A stretch of DNA of 61,949 bases from positions 1 to 61,949 of the forward strand of contig JAFXWC010000040.1 of assembly GCA_017534445.1 (NCBI GenBank), written 5' to 3'. A program made the translations under genes and the position numbers. Below, in pieces: positions 25,592 to 34,349 of this stretch. The notes below the pieces were generated by a model, which searched no databases, had not been told where the DNA came from, and saw only the letters and a program-made list of their open reading frames with translations. The stretch is from Treponema sp. (GTDB taxonomy: Bacteria; Spirochaetota; Spirochaetia; Treponematales; Treponemataceae). How positions within the stretch are numbered: position 1 is the first letter of the stretch; each line of letters opens with the position of its first letter.

Positions 25592-26263
25592 ATGGCCTCA
25601 TTGATTGCTTACTTTGACAAAATAAAACTCGGCAAACTCCTGGTTATAATGCTAAAAAGCTCAGGAGTTAGCCTTGAAGTGTTCTTTTTGACCCTCATTT
25701 TTTCCATACCGCTTGCCCTTCTGATATGCATGGGAAGAATGTCCCGCGTAAAATTTATTTCCAAGATTACGAATATCTTCCTGCTGATAATAAGGGGAAC
25801 TCCGCTTATGCTGCAGCTGATTTTCGTTTATTTTGCACCGGCAGTTATTTTTCACAAGGGGCTTGGACGGTTTACGGCGGCAGTTGTTGCAATGGTCATA
25901 AACTATGCCTGCTACTTTGCAGAAATTTACCGCGGCGGAATTCAGTCTATTCCCCAGGGACAGTACGAAGCCTCCAAGGTTTTGGGTTTTACAAAAACAC
26001 AGACTTTCCTGCGCGTGGTTCTTCCTCAAGTAGTAAAGAAAATAATTCCGCCTCTTGGCAACGAAGTTATCACACTCGTAAAAGACACGGCTCTTGTTCA
26101 GGTCCTTGGCGTTGCAGAACTTTTCCACGTAGCCAACACCCAGAGCGGACGTCTTGTAAGCGTTGTGCCTCTTTTTATAGCGGGAGCCTTTTACTTTGTT
26201 ATGAACTGGGGTGTTTCCAAACTCTTTGACTTTGCGGAGAAAAAACTTGACTACTACAAATGA
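25592..26263 (+). CDS. polar amino-acid ABC transporter permease
   Basis: Inner-membrane permease of 223 residues with about five helices, HisM/GlnP type. The coupling-helix motif EAskvLGF region is EASKVLGFTKTQTFLRVVLPQ (shown in parts: EASKVLGFT), preceded by EIYRGGIQSIPQGQ, where the ATPase docks. NEVITLVKDTALVQVLGVAEL is the usual C-terminal stretch. It works with the binding protein at 24718 and the ATPase at 26247, whose start overlaps its 3' end by 17 nt. Confidence 0.93.
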   Translation: MASLIAYFDKIKLGKLLVIMLKSSGVSLEVFFLTLIFSIPLALLICMGRMSRVKFISKITNIFLLIIRGTPLMLQLIFVYFAPAVIFHKGLGRFTAAVVAMVINYACYFAEIYRGGIQSIPQGQYEASKVLGFTKTQTFLRVVLPQVVKKIIPPLGNEVITLVKDTALVQVLGVAELFHVANTQSGRLVSVVPLFIAGAFYFVMNWGVSKLFDFAEKKLDYYK

Positions 26264-27005
26264 GATTTTAAAGGTTCAGAACTTGAGCAAAAGCTTTGGT
26301 TCTCTTAACGTACTAAAGGATATTTCTTTTACAGTAAACAAAGGCGACGTACTTGGAATCATTGGCCCCAGCGGAAGCGGAAAATCCACCCTGCTTAGGA
26401 CAGTATGCCAGCTTGAATCTGTTACCGGCGGCAGCATTACTGTTTGCGGACAACCACTTGTTAAGGACGGCATTTATTCAGACAAAGCGGCCCTTAGAAA
26501 GATAGCTCTTAACGTGGGTCTTGTCTTCCAGAACTTTAACCTTTTCCCACACTTTTCCGTTCTGCGCAACATTACTGAGGCACAGCGGGTTGTCCTTGGC
26601 AAAAGCAAGGAAGAGGCAAAGTCTGTAGCCATGGATCTTCTTGCAAAGATGGGGCTTGAAACAAAGGCAAACGCCTACCCTTGCCAGCTGAGCGGTGGAC
26701 AACAGCAGCGTGTTAGCATTGCCCGTGCCCTGGCCTTAAAACCGCAAGTCCTCTTTTTTGACGAGCCAACCAGTGCCCTTGACCCGGAACTTACCGGAGA
26801 AATTCTTTCCGTAATAAGGGAGCTTGCAAAGGAAAACATGACAATGGTTGTAGTAACGCACGAAATGGCATTTGCACGCGACACCAGCGACCACATCATC
26901 TTTATGGACGGTGGCATGATTGTTGAGCAGGGCATTCCCAGCGAAGTAATAAACAATCCAAAGGAAGAAAGAACAAAGGCTTTCCTTAAGCGGTTCAACG
27001 GCTAA
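26247..27005 (+). CDS. polar amino-acid ABC transporter ATP-binding protein
   Basis: ABC ATPase of 252 residues powering the importer. Walker A is GPSGSGKST (about 34-42), signature [15 protein letters not shown], Walker [12 protein letters not shown] and switch His in VVVTHEM. The TTG at 26247 is preferred as start: GCGGAGA lies 6 nt upstream and the next in-frame region begins the conserved [12 protein letters not shown]. Upstream ATG codons in the permease are less well placed. It is the last gene of the importer unit. Confidence 0.92.
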   Translation: MTTTNEILKVQNLSKSFGSLNVLKDISFTVNKGDVLGIIGPSGSGKSTLLRTVCQLESVTGGSITVCGQPLVKDGIYSDKAALRKIALNVGLVFQNFNLFPHFSVLRNITEAQRVVLGKSKEEAKSVAMDLLAKMGLETKANAYPCQLSGGQQQRVSIARALALKPQVLFFDEPTSALDPELTGEILSVIRELAKENMTMVVVTHEMAFARDTSDHIIFMDGGMIVEQGIPSEVINNPKEERTKAFLKRFNG

Positions 27006-27015
27006 GGAATTCCAT

Positions 27016-27048
27016 AAAAAAAGCGCGGCCTGAAAAATCAAACCGCGC
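27016..27048 (-). terminator. terminator of metQ (minus strand), possibly bidirectional
   Basis: Stem GCGCGG (27023-27028) with CCGCGC (27043-27048); on the minus strand it is followed by seven T. It lies between the two convergent transporter units. Confidence 0.8.
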
Positions 27049-27104
27049 GTATTATTAAATGCTTATTTTTAACTTTTTTAATTAAGAATGTTTTTCAACA
27101 TCCA

Positions 27105-27905
27105 TTAAAATACGGTAACAACATCTCCGTTGGGATAGTTTTCCTTTACCCAGTCACGAACTTTTGGGGTCTGAAGGGCCTTTACGAGAGCCTTAAGTGC
27201 ATCCTCATTCTCGCGACCTGCCTTTGTAACGACAATGTTTACATAAGGAGAATCCTTTCCTTCTACAACGAGACCGTCTTTTGTTGAGTTGAGTCCAACT
27301 GCAAGGGCATAGTTTCCGTTGATGGCAGCTGCGTCAACATCAGGAAGAACGCGTGGAAGGGAAGCAGCCTCTACTTCCGTAAACTTAAGGTTCTTTGGGT
27401 TTGATTCAATAGAAACTGGTGTAGCCTCAAGACCTGCATCTGCCTTTAAAGTAATAAGATTTGCAGACTGAAGCAAGAGCAAGGCACGACCTTCGTTTGT
27501 TGGATCGTTCGGAATTGCAATTGTTGCACCTTCAGGGATTTCCTCAAGCTTGGTGTACTTCTTTGAATAAAGGGCAAATGGCTCAATATGGATTCCACCA
27601 ATGTCCACCAAGTGTGTTCCGTGCTCACCATTGAAAGAATCAAGGTAAGGCTTGTGCTGGAAGAAGTTGGCATCCAAATCACCAGATTCAACTGCTGAGT
27701 TAGGCGTTACATAGTCATTGAATTCTATGATGTCCAATTTGATTCCAGATGCGGCAAGGTCATCTTTTACAAGGTTCAGCAAAGCTTCGTGAGGAACAGG
27801 TGTTGCTCCTACTTTTATAGTCACTGAAGAATCCTTCTTTTTGCAAGCGGAAATCAATGAAATTGCTGCCAAGGCAAGTGCCAGTCCAAATACATTTTTT
27901 TTCAT
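27105..27905 (-). CDS. metQ: methionine ABC transporter substrate-binding lipoprotein MetQ
   Basis: NlpA/MetQ family lipoprotein of 266 residues; signal ends ISAC with Cys21. Family motifs: VGATPVPHEALL, LDIIEFNDYVTPNSAVESGDLDANFFQHKPYL (in parts), IAIPNDPTNEGRALLLLQ. It binds methionine outside the membrane for MetNI. AAAGGAG supports the ATG. It has its own strong promoter just upstream, so binding protein can be made in excess of the membrane subunits. Confidence 0.93.
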   Translation of the reverse strand: MKKNVFGLALALAAISLISACKKKDSSVTIKVGATPVPHEALLNLVKDDLAASGIKLDIIEFNDYVTPNSAVESGDLDANFFQHKPYLDSFNGEHGTHLVDIGGIHIEPFALYSKKYTKLEEIPEGATIAIPNDPTNEGRALLLLQSANLITLKADAGLEATPVSIESNPKNLKFTEVEAASLPRVLPDVDAAAINGNYALAVGLNSTKDGLVVEGKDSPYVNIVVTKAGRENEDALKALVKALQTPKVRDWVKENYPNGDVVTVF

Positions 27906-27946
27906 ATAAAACTCCTTTCGGGTAATTTCCTATAAAATTGCTAGTG

Positions 27947-27975
27947 AATATATAACATAAACGAACATTTGTCAA
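27947..27975 (-). promoter_or_regulatory. metQ promoter
   Basis: Minus strand TTGACA (27975-27970), 17-nt spacer, TATATT (27952-27947), about 40 nt before the ATG. No S-box or other methionine riboswitch structure is evident in the short leader. Confidence 0.8.
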
Positions 27976-28022
27976 GATTTTCAAACAAACAGCAAAGACA
28001 AGTATCAAAATGTATGTTTTTC

Positions 28023-28841
28023 TTATTCTGATACCTGAACATAAGGCTCATCTATGACAATGTCCTTGTAGATTTCCTTCTGCCCATAAGACAGATGGGG
28101 GTGTTTCTTTCCATTATAATCCTGCCCAACTTCTATTCGGCGTATGACAAAATAATTCCAAGACACAGGCGGCAGTTTTGCAAAGGGATCCTTTACGTTT
28201 GCAAAATTGTAGGCTGCTTTTACGCAACGCTCAAAATATTCCCTGGTGCCTTTTCCGTACAAAAGATTTGGGCATCCATATGTTATAAGAAGGACTTTTC
28301 TTCCACTGTCAGGATTAGCCTCGTCTGTCCTTGTACGAAAGTTAAATTCCTCCGCTGCAAGATGGGCAATGGCTCCTCCCATGCTCCAGCCAACAAAGAC
28401 AATTTCATAGTCGGGATTCTTTTCAACTTGCTCAAAGAATTCTTTCATCACCTGTTCGCTTCCAGACTTCCACACTTTTACAAAACCACCGTGAGCCACA
28501 ACCTTGTTTGGCCCCTGCACATAGCTTTTTGTTACAAAGGCTATGTCGTGTATAACATCTGCAAAACTGTGCGTGTCCTCGAATATCAGGTAAAGAATTT
28601 TCTCGTCATCATCCGTCGTTATGTAGTAGTTAAGCGATTTGCCTATTTCTATGAAAAGCTTTCGGGATATGCGGCACCTGTCCGAATATACATCCCACGC
28701 TTTTAGCTTCTTACGGCCAAGCCAAGCTGTATCCTGCTCATTGTTCTGCAATGATGAAGGTGGCACTGTAGCACAAGAAGCAAGCAGGGCAAATGTTGAA
28801 AGAACAATTAGAAGTATGGCCGCAAGGATGAAATTTTTCAT
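28023..28841 (-). CDS. class 3 lipase-like lipoprotein
   Basis: Alpha/beta hydrolase lipoprotein of 272 residues: lipobox LASC with Cys23, nucleophile Ser153 in GWSMGG, likely Asp218 in NVKDPF, and His247 or His249 in KHPHLS. This triad and the FVGWSMGGAIAHLAAEE helix match class 3 (fungal-type) lipases. It could hydrolyse host or microbial lipids at the cell surface. It lies between metI and metQ; its ATG is 2 nt after the metI stop, so it is translated with the transporter genes, an unusual placement. Confidence 0.85.
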   Translation of the reverse strand: MKNFILAAILLIVLSTFALLASCATVPPSSLQNNEQDTAWLGRKKLKAWDVYSDRCRISRKLFIEIGKSLNYYITTDDDEKILYLIFEDTHSFADVIHDIAFVTKSYVQGPNKVVAHGGFVKVWKSGSEQVMKEFFEQVEKNPDYEIVFVGWSMGGAIAHLAAEEFNFRTRTDEANPDSGRKVLLITYGCPNLLYGKGTREYFERCVKAAYNFANVKDPFAKLPPVSWNYFVIRRIEVGQDYNGKKHPHLSYGQKEIYKDIVIDEPYVQVSE

Positions 28842-28843
28842 GG

Positions 28844-29512
28844 TTAACGCCGGGACTTTATTCTTCCGCTGATGAAGGAACCCAATGCCTGTATAAGTTC
28901 AACCATGAGTATGATTACGATTACGGCTGCCGCAAGAACGCGGGTCTCAAAGCGCTGGTAACCGTAGCTGTTTGCAAGCTGGCCCAAACCACCGCCGCCA
29001 ACAACACCAGCCATGGCTGAGTAACCAATCAGGTTTATTACGGTAAGGGTGATTCCGTCCACAAGCGAAGGCAATGCTTCGGGTATCATGACCTTAAAAA
29101 TTATCTGCCTGTTTGTAGAACCCATGCTTCTTGCGGCTTGTATTACGCCAACATCCACTTCTTTTAGCGACGACTCTATTACGCGGGCAACAAAAGGGGC
29201 GGCGGCAATGCTTAGCGGAACAATCGTTGCTTTTGTTCCTATTGTAGTGTGCACGATAAGGCGTGAAAGCGGGAACAAAAGAATAATCAGGATTATGAAT
29301 GGAAAAGAGCGCACAATGTTTACAATGCGGCTAAGTACCTGGTTTAGTGCAGGCTTTGGAGCTATTCCGTTGAGAGGCTCACTTGTGCACAAAAGAATTC
29401 CAAGCGGGAATCCTAAAAGCACGGAAAATATTGTGGAAAACAAAACCATAAGAGCGGTCTGCCCCGTTGCAATTCCCACAAGTCCCATTATATCAGCCCA
29501 AGATAACTTCAT
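28844..29512 (-). CDS. metI: methionine ABC transporter permease MetI
   Basis: Inner-membrane permease of 222 residues with five helices. Motifs: FPLGILLCTSEP, RSFPFIILIILLFPLSRL, VIQAARSMGSTNRQIIFKVM (coupling helix) and IGYSAMAGVVGGGGLGQLA, all typical of MetI. It forms the channel for methionine with MetN. Start overlaps metN by 4 nt (ATGA). Confidence 0.94.
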   Translation of the reverse strand: MKLSWADIMGLVGIATGQTALMVLFSTIFSVLLGFPLGILLCTSEPLNGIAPKPALNQVLSRIVNIVRSFPFIILIILLFPLSRLIVHTTIGTKATIVPLSIAAAPFVARVIESSLKEVDVGVIQAARSMGSTNRQIIFKVMIPEALPSLVDGITLTVINLIGYSAMAGVVGGGGLGQLANSYGYQRFETRVLAAAVIVIILMVELIQALGSFISGRIKSRR

Positions 29513-30522
29513 TTACCTTCCTCCGCATCTTCTACAATAATTCCCCTTTCCTTTAAGAACGCAAGCGCTTTCTGAACATTTTCCTTGGAACCTGTAATGT
29601 CTGTAATCATAGTGCCTATTTTTTTATCTGGAAGAGTCTGTATTCCTCCGGCACGGATGTTCAAATCAACGTCCACATTCTTGCACAAATCGCTAAGAAC
29701 TGGCCTGTCCGTATCGCTGCCAACAAAATGCAGGATGTATTTACCGCCGTCTTCTGACCAGCGCAAAATCTGTGGCTGAGCCTGAGTAATGCGGGAAATA
29801 AAATCTTTTGTAACGAAAGACTTGGGACATGTAAAAACATCGGATACAGTCCCCTGTTCTACAACGCGTCCGTCGTCAACAACAGCAACCAGGCTGCATG
29901 CGTCACGCACAACTTCCATCTGGTGGGTAATCATAACCACCGTAAGGTTCATCTTTGCCTGAATCTGGCGGATAAGGTCAAGAATCGACTGTGTTGTCTG
30001 GGGATCAAGTGCGCTTGTGGCTTCGTCGCAAAAGAGAATGTCCGGTTCTGTGGCAAGTGCGCGGGCAATTGCAATACGCTGCTTCTGTCCGCCGGAAAGC
30101 GTGCTTACCGGAGCATCTGCCCTGTCTGCAAGACCTACAAGGTTAAGCATTTCCTTTACACGGGATTCTATTTTGTCTTTCGGTGTATTGCAAATTTCAA
30201 GCGGATAGGCAATGTTTTTTGCCGCAGTTCTGGAAGAAAACAAATTGAAATTCTGGAAAATCATTCCGATTCTTCTGCGTTGGGCTATAAGTTCATTTTT
30301 GCCAAGGCTGTCCACCTGTTTGTCGCCATAAAAAATGCTTCCTGAATCAGGCTTTTCCAAGAGGCTTATAAGGCGGACCAAAGTAGATTTTCCGGCACCG
30401 CTTTTTCCAATTATCCCAAAAATGGTATTGTCTGGAATTTCCAGCGAAATTCCGTTAACCGCATTCACAACGCCGTCTTTTGTGGAATAGGATTTTTTTA
30501 AATCATTTAGCTTTATCTGCAT
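29509..30522 (-). CDS. metN: methionine ABC transporter ATPase MetN
   Basis: ABC ATPase of 337 residues: Walker A GKSGAGKST, signature LSGGQKQRIAIARALA, Walker B ILFCDEATSALD, and a C-terminal NIL domain (LHFVGSDTDRPVLSDL..., GTMITDITG) that binds methionine and inhibits transport in E. coli MetN. Residue order and length match the family. Upstream is AAGGGAAG and a TATAAT (minus strand, 30547-30542) with a weak -35. Confidence 0.94.
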   Translation of the reverse strand: MQIKLNDLKKSYSTKDGVVNAVNGISLEIPDNTIFGIIGKSGAGKSTLVRLISLLEKPDSGSIFYGDKQVDSLGKNELIAQRRRIGMIFQNFNLFSSRTAAKNIAYPLEICNTPKDKIESRVKEMLNLVGLADRADAPVSTLSGGQKQRIAIARALATEPDILFCDEATSALDPQTTQSILDLIRQIQAKMNLTVVMITHQMEVVRDACSLVAVVDDGRVVEQGTVSDVFTCPKSFVTKDFISRITQAQPQILRWSEDGGKYILHFVGSDTDRPVLSDLCKNVDVDLNIRAGGIQTLPDKKIGTMITDITGSKENVQKALAFLKERGIIVEDAEEGK

Positions 30523-30609
30523 AAGACCCGTACTTCCCTTAATTATAACTTTATGATAATTTTTTTTTAGTGCTTGTACAAGAGCCCATATTTTTACAAG
30601 GATTCAAGG

Positions 30610-30834
30610 ATGAAACTAAGTCGCGAAAGTTACAGAAAAATGAACAAAGGCTACAATGCAATTTTTGATGGCCTTCAGGAAATAGAAGACATTACCCCGG
30701 AAGTAAGCATGGCTATGAACCAGGCCCTTAACATTCTGGATGCCTGCCTTGACGAAGTAAAAAAATGCATCGCTGACGACGATCCACCCAAGCCGGAGGT
30801 TAACACGTCTGGATTTTCAGTTATTGGCGGTTAA
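30610..30834 (+). CDS. hypothetical small helical protein
   Basis: Protein of 74 residues, largely helical and acidic (YNAIFDGLQEIEDITPEVSMAMNQ, NILDACLDEVKKCIADDD). No family recognised. The ATG at 30610 is chosen over a TTG at 30574 because AAGGATTCAAGG lies just before it. A TATAAT-like box is present on the other strand only; a candidate promoter here is not clear. It stands alone between metN and a family A repeat. Confidence 0.6.
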   Translation: MKLSRESYRKMNKGYNAIFDGLQEIEDITPEVSMAMNQALNILDACLDEVKKCIADDDPPKPEVNTSGFSVIGG

Positions 30835-30849
30835 GAAACTTTTGCAAAA

Positions 30850-31000
30850 GAAAGCGCGGCAGGCACTGGAGGGGCCCGCCGAAGGCGGGTTGCGATAGCA
30901 ATGGAGGGGGTTGGGGCCCCCGGAACCCCGCAAGCGCCACAGTATGGGCATGACTGGCAGCGGAGAAATTGGACGCTTGAAAAAGCAAGTGCCGCAAAAA
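30850..31000 (+). repeat. family A structured repeat, full-length copy
   Basis: Shares both ends with 21941-22092 (GCGCGGCAGGCACTGG at the left, AAGTGCCGCAAAA at the right). Its inner hairpins are CCCGCC-GAA-GGCGGG and GGGGG-TTGGGG-CCCCC: different bases from the other copy but still paired. Confidence 0.7.
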
Positions 31001-31025
31001 ATTAAAAAATTGATTTTTCCATCGG

Positions 31026-31060
31026 TTGCGGCAAAGGGGCTTTTTAACTATAATTAAAAT
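31026..31060 (+). promoter_or_regulatory. leaderless-type promoter of the glycan locus
   Basis: TTGCGG (31026-31031), 17-nt spacer, TATAAT (31049-31054), 6 nt to the ATG at 31061, with no Shine-Dalgarno. Confidence 0.8.
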
Positions 31061-32086
31061 ATGCCTAATATAGATTTAGAGAACAAAACAATTCTCATAA
31101 CAGGTGCGGCTGGATTCATCGGCTCGTTTTTGTGCAAGAAGCTGCTTACCTCATTTAAGAATATAAAAATCATCGGAGTTGACTGCATAAGCGACTATTA
31201 CGATACTTCGCTAAAAGAAGAGCGGCTTAAAATGCTAAAGGAATTTGGCAGCCAGTTCATTTTTGAAAAAAAGGACATCGCGGACAAGGCAGAACTCGAG
31301 CGAATCTTTACCCACTACCAACCTGCTGTCGTTGTGAACCTTGCGGCCCAAGCAGGTGTACGATATTCGATTGACCACCCGGACAGCTACATTCATTCAA
31401 ATATTATTGGCTTTTACAATATCCTTGAATCTTGCAGAAATCACCCGGTTGAGCATCTGGTCTTTGCCTCAAGTTCCAGTGTCTACGGCAGCAACAAGAA
31501 GGTTCCTTATTCAACGGAAGACAAGGTGGACAATCCTGTTTCGCTCTATGCCGCAACAAAAAAATCCAACGAACTTTTTGCACATGCATATTCAAAGCTA
31601 TACGGCATTCCTTGCACGGGCCTGCGCTTTTTTACGGTTTACGGACCAATGGGAAGACCAGACATGGCATACTTCAAGTTTACCAACAAGCTTGTAAAGG
31701 GTGAGCCGATTCAGATTTACAACATGGGCGATATGTACCGCGACTTTACCTATGTGGACGACATTGTTACCGGAATTACAAACATAATGCAAAAAACGCC
31801 TTGCCTTACGGAGGACGGGGCTGCCTACAAGGTATACAATATTGGCAACAGCAAGCCTTCCAGCCTGATGAAATTCGTAGAGATTCTTGAAAACTGCCTG
31901 ATGCGCGAAGGAATAATTTCTGAACCGGGAAAGAAGGAACTTTTGCCCATGCAGAGCGGTGATGTTTACCAGACCTATGCGGACGTAAGCGACCTTGAAA
32001 AAGACTTTGGCTTTAGGCCTTCAACCACGCTTGAAGAGGGACTTGCCAACTTTGCAAAATGGTATAAGGGTTATTATAAAAAATGA
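31061..32086 (+). CDS. NAD-dependent nucleotide-sugar epimerase (UDP-glucuronate 4-epimerase-like)
   Basis: Short-chain dehydrogenase-type epimerase of 341 residues. NAD-binding GAAGFIGSFLCKKLL at 15-29, catalytic YAATKKSNE (YxxxK) near 170, and ISDYYDTSLKEERLKML, which is typical of UDP-glucuronate 4-epimerases rather than GalE. It would convert UDP-glucuronate to UDP-galacturonate for surface glycan. The nucleotide-sugar dehydrogenase at 37673-38857 could supply UDP-glucuronate. First gene of a five-gene plus-strand run with 4-nt overlaps. Confidence 0.88.
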   Translation: MPNIDLENKTILITGAAGFIGSFLCKKLLTSFKNIKIIGVDCISDYYDTSLKEERLKMLKEFGSQFIFEKKDIADKAELERIFTHYQPAVVVNLAAQAGVRYSIDHPDSYIHSNIIGFYNILESCRNHPVEHLVFASSSSVYGSNKKVPYSTEDKVDNPVSLYAATKKSNELFAHAYSKLYGIPCTGLRFFTVYGPMGRPDMAYFKFTNKLVKGEPIQIYNMGDMYRDFTYVDDIVTGITNIMQKTPCLTEDGAAYKVYNIGNSKPSSLMKFVEILENCLMREGIISEPGKKELLPMQSGDVYQTYADVSDLEKDFGFRPSTTLEEGLANFAKWYKGYYKK

Positions 32087-33075
32087 AATACGTTTACGTT
32101 TTGGTTTCTTCGCAAAGTGATTTTTACTATGAGCAGTGCCTCATGTCCCTAACGTCGCTCAGGCTTTACATGAAAGACGCGGAAGTTTTTGTTCTTTGTG
32201 ACCAGGGGACTGCCCAGACATTCAGCGGGAAAAGAGCAGCCATCAAAGAACTTGCAAAAATAATAAGCGTACCGTTTGAAGATACAGTTGGAAACACTGA
32301 ACGCTCCAGGCTTATTAAAACTGCAATTCCAGACTACGTGCAGGGAGATTTTTTGTACATTGACTGCGACACAATAATCTGCTCTGACCTTAGTGCAATA
32401 GAAGAATTCCCTTATGAAATAGCAGGCGTACTTGATGCCCACGTCTATCTTGACGAGCACTTGCACAAACAGACTTTTGTAAAGCGCGACAAAAAGCTAG
32501 GCTTTCACGGAACGGCAGCTCTTAACGGTAACATAAACGGAGGCCTTGTGCTTGCACGAGATACTCCTTATGCAAAGGAATTCTTTAAGGCATGGAACGA
32601 AGCATGGAAATATTCCGCCTACAAAAAGAATGACATGCATGACCAGAGTGCCCTAAACGAGGCAAATTACCGCACGCAGATGAAGGCACAGCTGCTCCCC
32701 GGTGAATGGAACTGCCAACCCTGCCACGGAGGACTTGCCTTTTTAAAAGATGCAAAAATCATCCATTATTATTCATCAGAAATGACTGGAAAAAATTACC
32801 AGCCCTACTACAAGCTTGCAGACAAAAACATTCAGCAACGCATAAAAGATGAAGGGAAAATTCCGCAAGACATTCTGGAAATGATAAGGGAACCAAAATT
32901 CCAGTTCAACAAAGTGCACATGCTCTCGGACAAAAGGATAATCAGCGTAATGCAGTCGCCACTTTTGTTTACCATGGCAGACCTAAAAGCGCACATACCC
33001 CTTTTGTTCAAATTTTTTGAAGCACAGGCATCCCTTGTCCGCAGCATAGGAAAAAAAATCAAGGGTAAAAAATGA
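32083..33075 (+). CDS. glycosyltransferase with DxD motif (GT-A type)
   Basis: Protein of 330 residues with a GT-A-like N-terminus (YVYVLVSSQSDFYYEQCLMSL, ...GDFLYIDCDTIICSDL) where DCD coordinates metal and the sugar nucleotide, then NGNINGGLVLARDTP and HDQSALNEA, as in GT8-like transferases. Donor and acceptor are unknown. The start overlaps the epimerase stop by 4 nt and its stop overlaps CotH by 4 nt, so all are co-translated. Confidence 0.8.
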   Translation: MKYVYVLVSSQSDFYYEQCLMSLTSLRLYMKDAEVFVLCDQGTAQTFSGKRAAIKELAKIISVPFEDTVGNTERSRLIKTAIPDYVQGDFLYIDCDTIICSDLSAIEEFPYEIAGVLDAHVYLDEHLHKQTFVKRDKKLGFHGTAALNGNINGGLVLARDTPYAKEFFKAWNEAWKYSAYKKNDMHDQSALNEANYRTQMKAQLLPGEWNCQPCHGGLAFLKDAKIIHYYSSEMTGKNYQPYYKLADKNIQQRIKDEGKIPQDILEMIREPKFQFNKVHMLSDKRIISVMQSPLLFTMADLKAHIPLLFKFFEAQASLVRSIGKKIKGKK

Positions 33076-34349
33076 GCATAAAAAGATATTCCCCGTTGTT
33101 TCCACTTTTTATTTTCCTTGCAATGGTCATAATGGCTGTTATGGCCATGCTTTCTTTTAGTGCACATATTACCCCGCAAAAATGTGAGGAAAGCGGCACA
33201 CCAGTTTTATACATAGACACCGAGGGCGGGAAAAAAATAAAGACAAAGGAAAAATATGTCAAGGCAACATATTCCATTAATTATGGCGGGAAAAATCTTT
33301 CTGGCAGCTGCAAAATCCGGGGCAGGGGCAACACCACATGGAAAACTAGGGAACTTTACAAAAAGCCCTACCTGTTAAAACTGGACAAAGCGGCGTCTCT
33401 TTTGGGGCTTCCGGAAGCAGAAAAATGGATTTTAATGGCGAACACTGCGGACAAAACATCCCTGCGCAACGCCTATGCCTATTACTTGGCCAAGAATGTT
33501 TGGAAGAGCGGGCTCTGGACACCGGATGCTAAATTCCTGTCTCTATTTGTAAACGGACGCTACGAAGGACTTTATGCGCTTACGGAAAAAATAGAAATTC
33601 GACAGAACAGACTTCCGCTTAATACAAAAGAAGGTTCTTTTCTTTTTGAAGTGCGCTCTCAAAAAAACAAGGCTTGGAATTTTAAAAGCAAACAAGACGT
33701 TGCCTTTAGCATAAGACAGCCAGAAAATTCCAGCAAGGAAAAATTTGAAAACCAGCAGAATTTTATTCAGCAGGCGGAAGACGCTATTTTTTCTGAAAAC
33801 TTTACAGACAAAGAAAATGGATGGCAAAAATATCTTGACCTGCAAAGCTTTGCCGACTGGTATTTGATAAATGAATTTACAAAAAATCATGACGCAAGGT
33901 TCCAGGCATCATGCTACCTTTACTATGATTCGGACACAAAAAAAATCTACATGGGACCAATCTGGGACTTTGACATTTCATGCGGAAACATAAATTATGA
34001 CGGCTGCGAAAATCCAGAAGGCTTTTGGGTAAAAGAAGAAAGCCAATGGTTCAAGCGGCTTTTTGAAGATCCCTATTTTGCAGACTTTGTAAAAGAAAGA
34101 TGGAATTCAAAAAAAGAGCTCATAAAAAAATCACCAGAATGGATTCACAGCGCAGCGGAAGAGATTGAAGGCCCCATAATGATAAACGACCAGCTCTGGA
34201 AAAACATAGGACACCGCCAGTGGCCCCACGCACCAGGTTGGAAAAAGCGCAAGACCTTTGCCGCAGAAGTGAATTATTTTTCGGATTGGGTAGAAAAGCG
34301 TTTTGAATGGATGGACAAAGCCATAAATACAAGTGGGGTTCAAAAATGA
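33072..34349 (+). CDS. CotH-family protein kinase-like protein, membrane anchored
   Basis: Protein of 425 residues with an N-terminal membrane helix (LFIFLAMVIMAVMAMLSF, about 14-31), so the CotH domain should lie outside the cytoplasm. Motifs: RGRGNTTW, WILMANTADKTSLRNAYAY, LFVNGRYEGLYALTEKIE, and GPIWDFDISCGN, which match CotH kinases that phosphorylate spore coat or surface proteins. The substrate here is unknown. It overlaps both neighbours by 4 nt within the glycosyltransferase run; elsewhere CotH genes often sit next to VTC-domain and DUF4956 genes, which are present 5 kb downstream. Confidence 0.88.
   Translation: MSIKRYSPLFPLFIFLAMVIMAVMAMLSFSAHITPQKCEESGTPVLYIDTEGGKKIKTKEKYVKATYSINYGGKNLSGSCKIRGRGNTTWKTRELYKKPYLLKLDKAASLLGLPEAEKWILMANTADKTSLRNAYAYYLAKNVWKSGLWTPDAKFLSLFVNGRYEGLYALTEKIEIRQNRLPLNTKEGSFLFEVRSQKNKAWNFKSKQDVAFSIRQPENSSKEKFENQQNFIQQAEDAIFSENFTDKENGWQKYLDLQSFADWYLINEFTKNHDARFQASCYLYYDSDTKKIYMGPIWDFDISCGNINYDGCENPEGFWVKEESQWFKRLFEDPYFADFVKERWNSKKELIKKSPEWIHSAAEEIEGPIMINDQLWKNIGHRQWPHAPGWKKRKTFAAEVNYFSDWVEKRFEWMDKAINTSGVQK

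Noticed and set aside
30523..30609. S-box or other methionine riboswitch upstream of metN
   Set aside because: The leader is short and no multi-stem structure or terminator is visible; the metQ leader is also too short.
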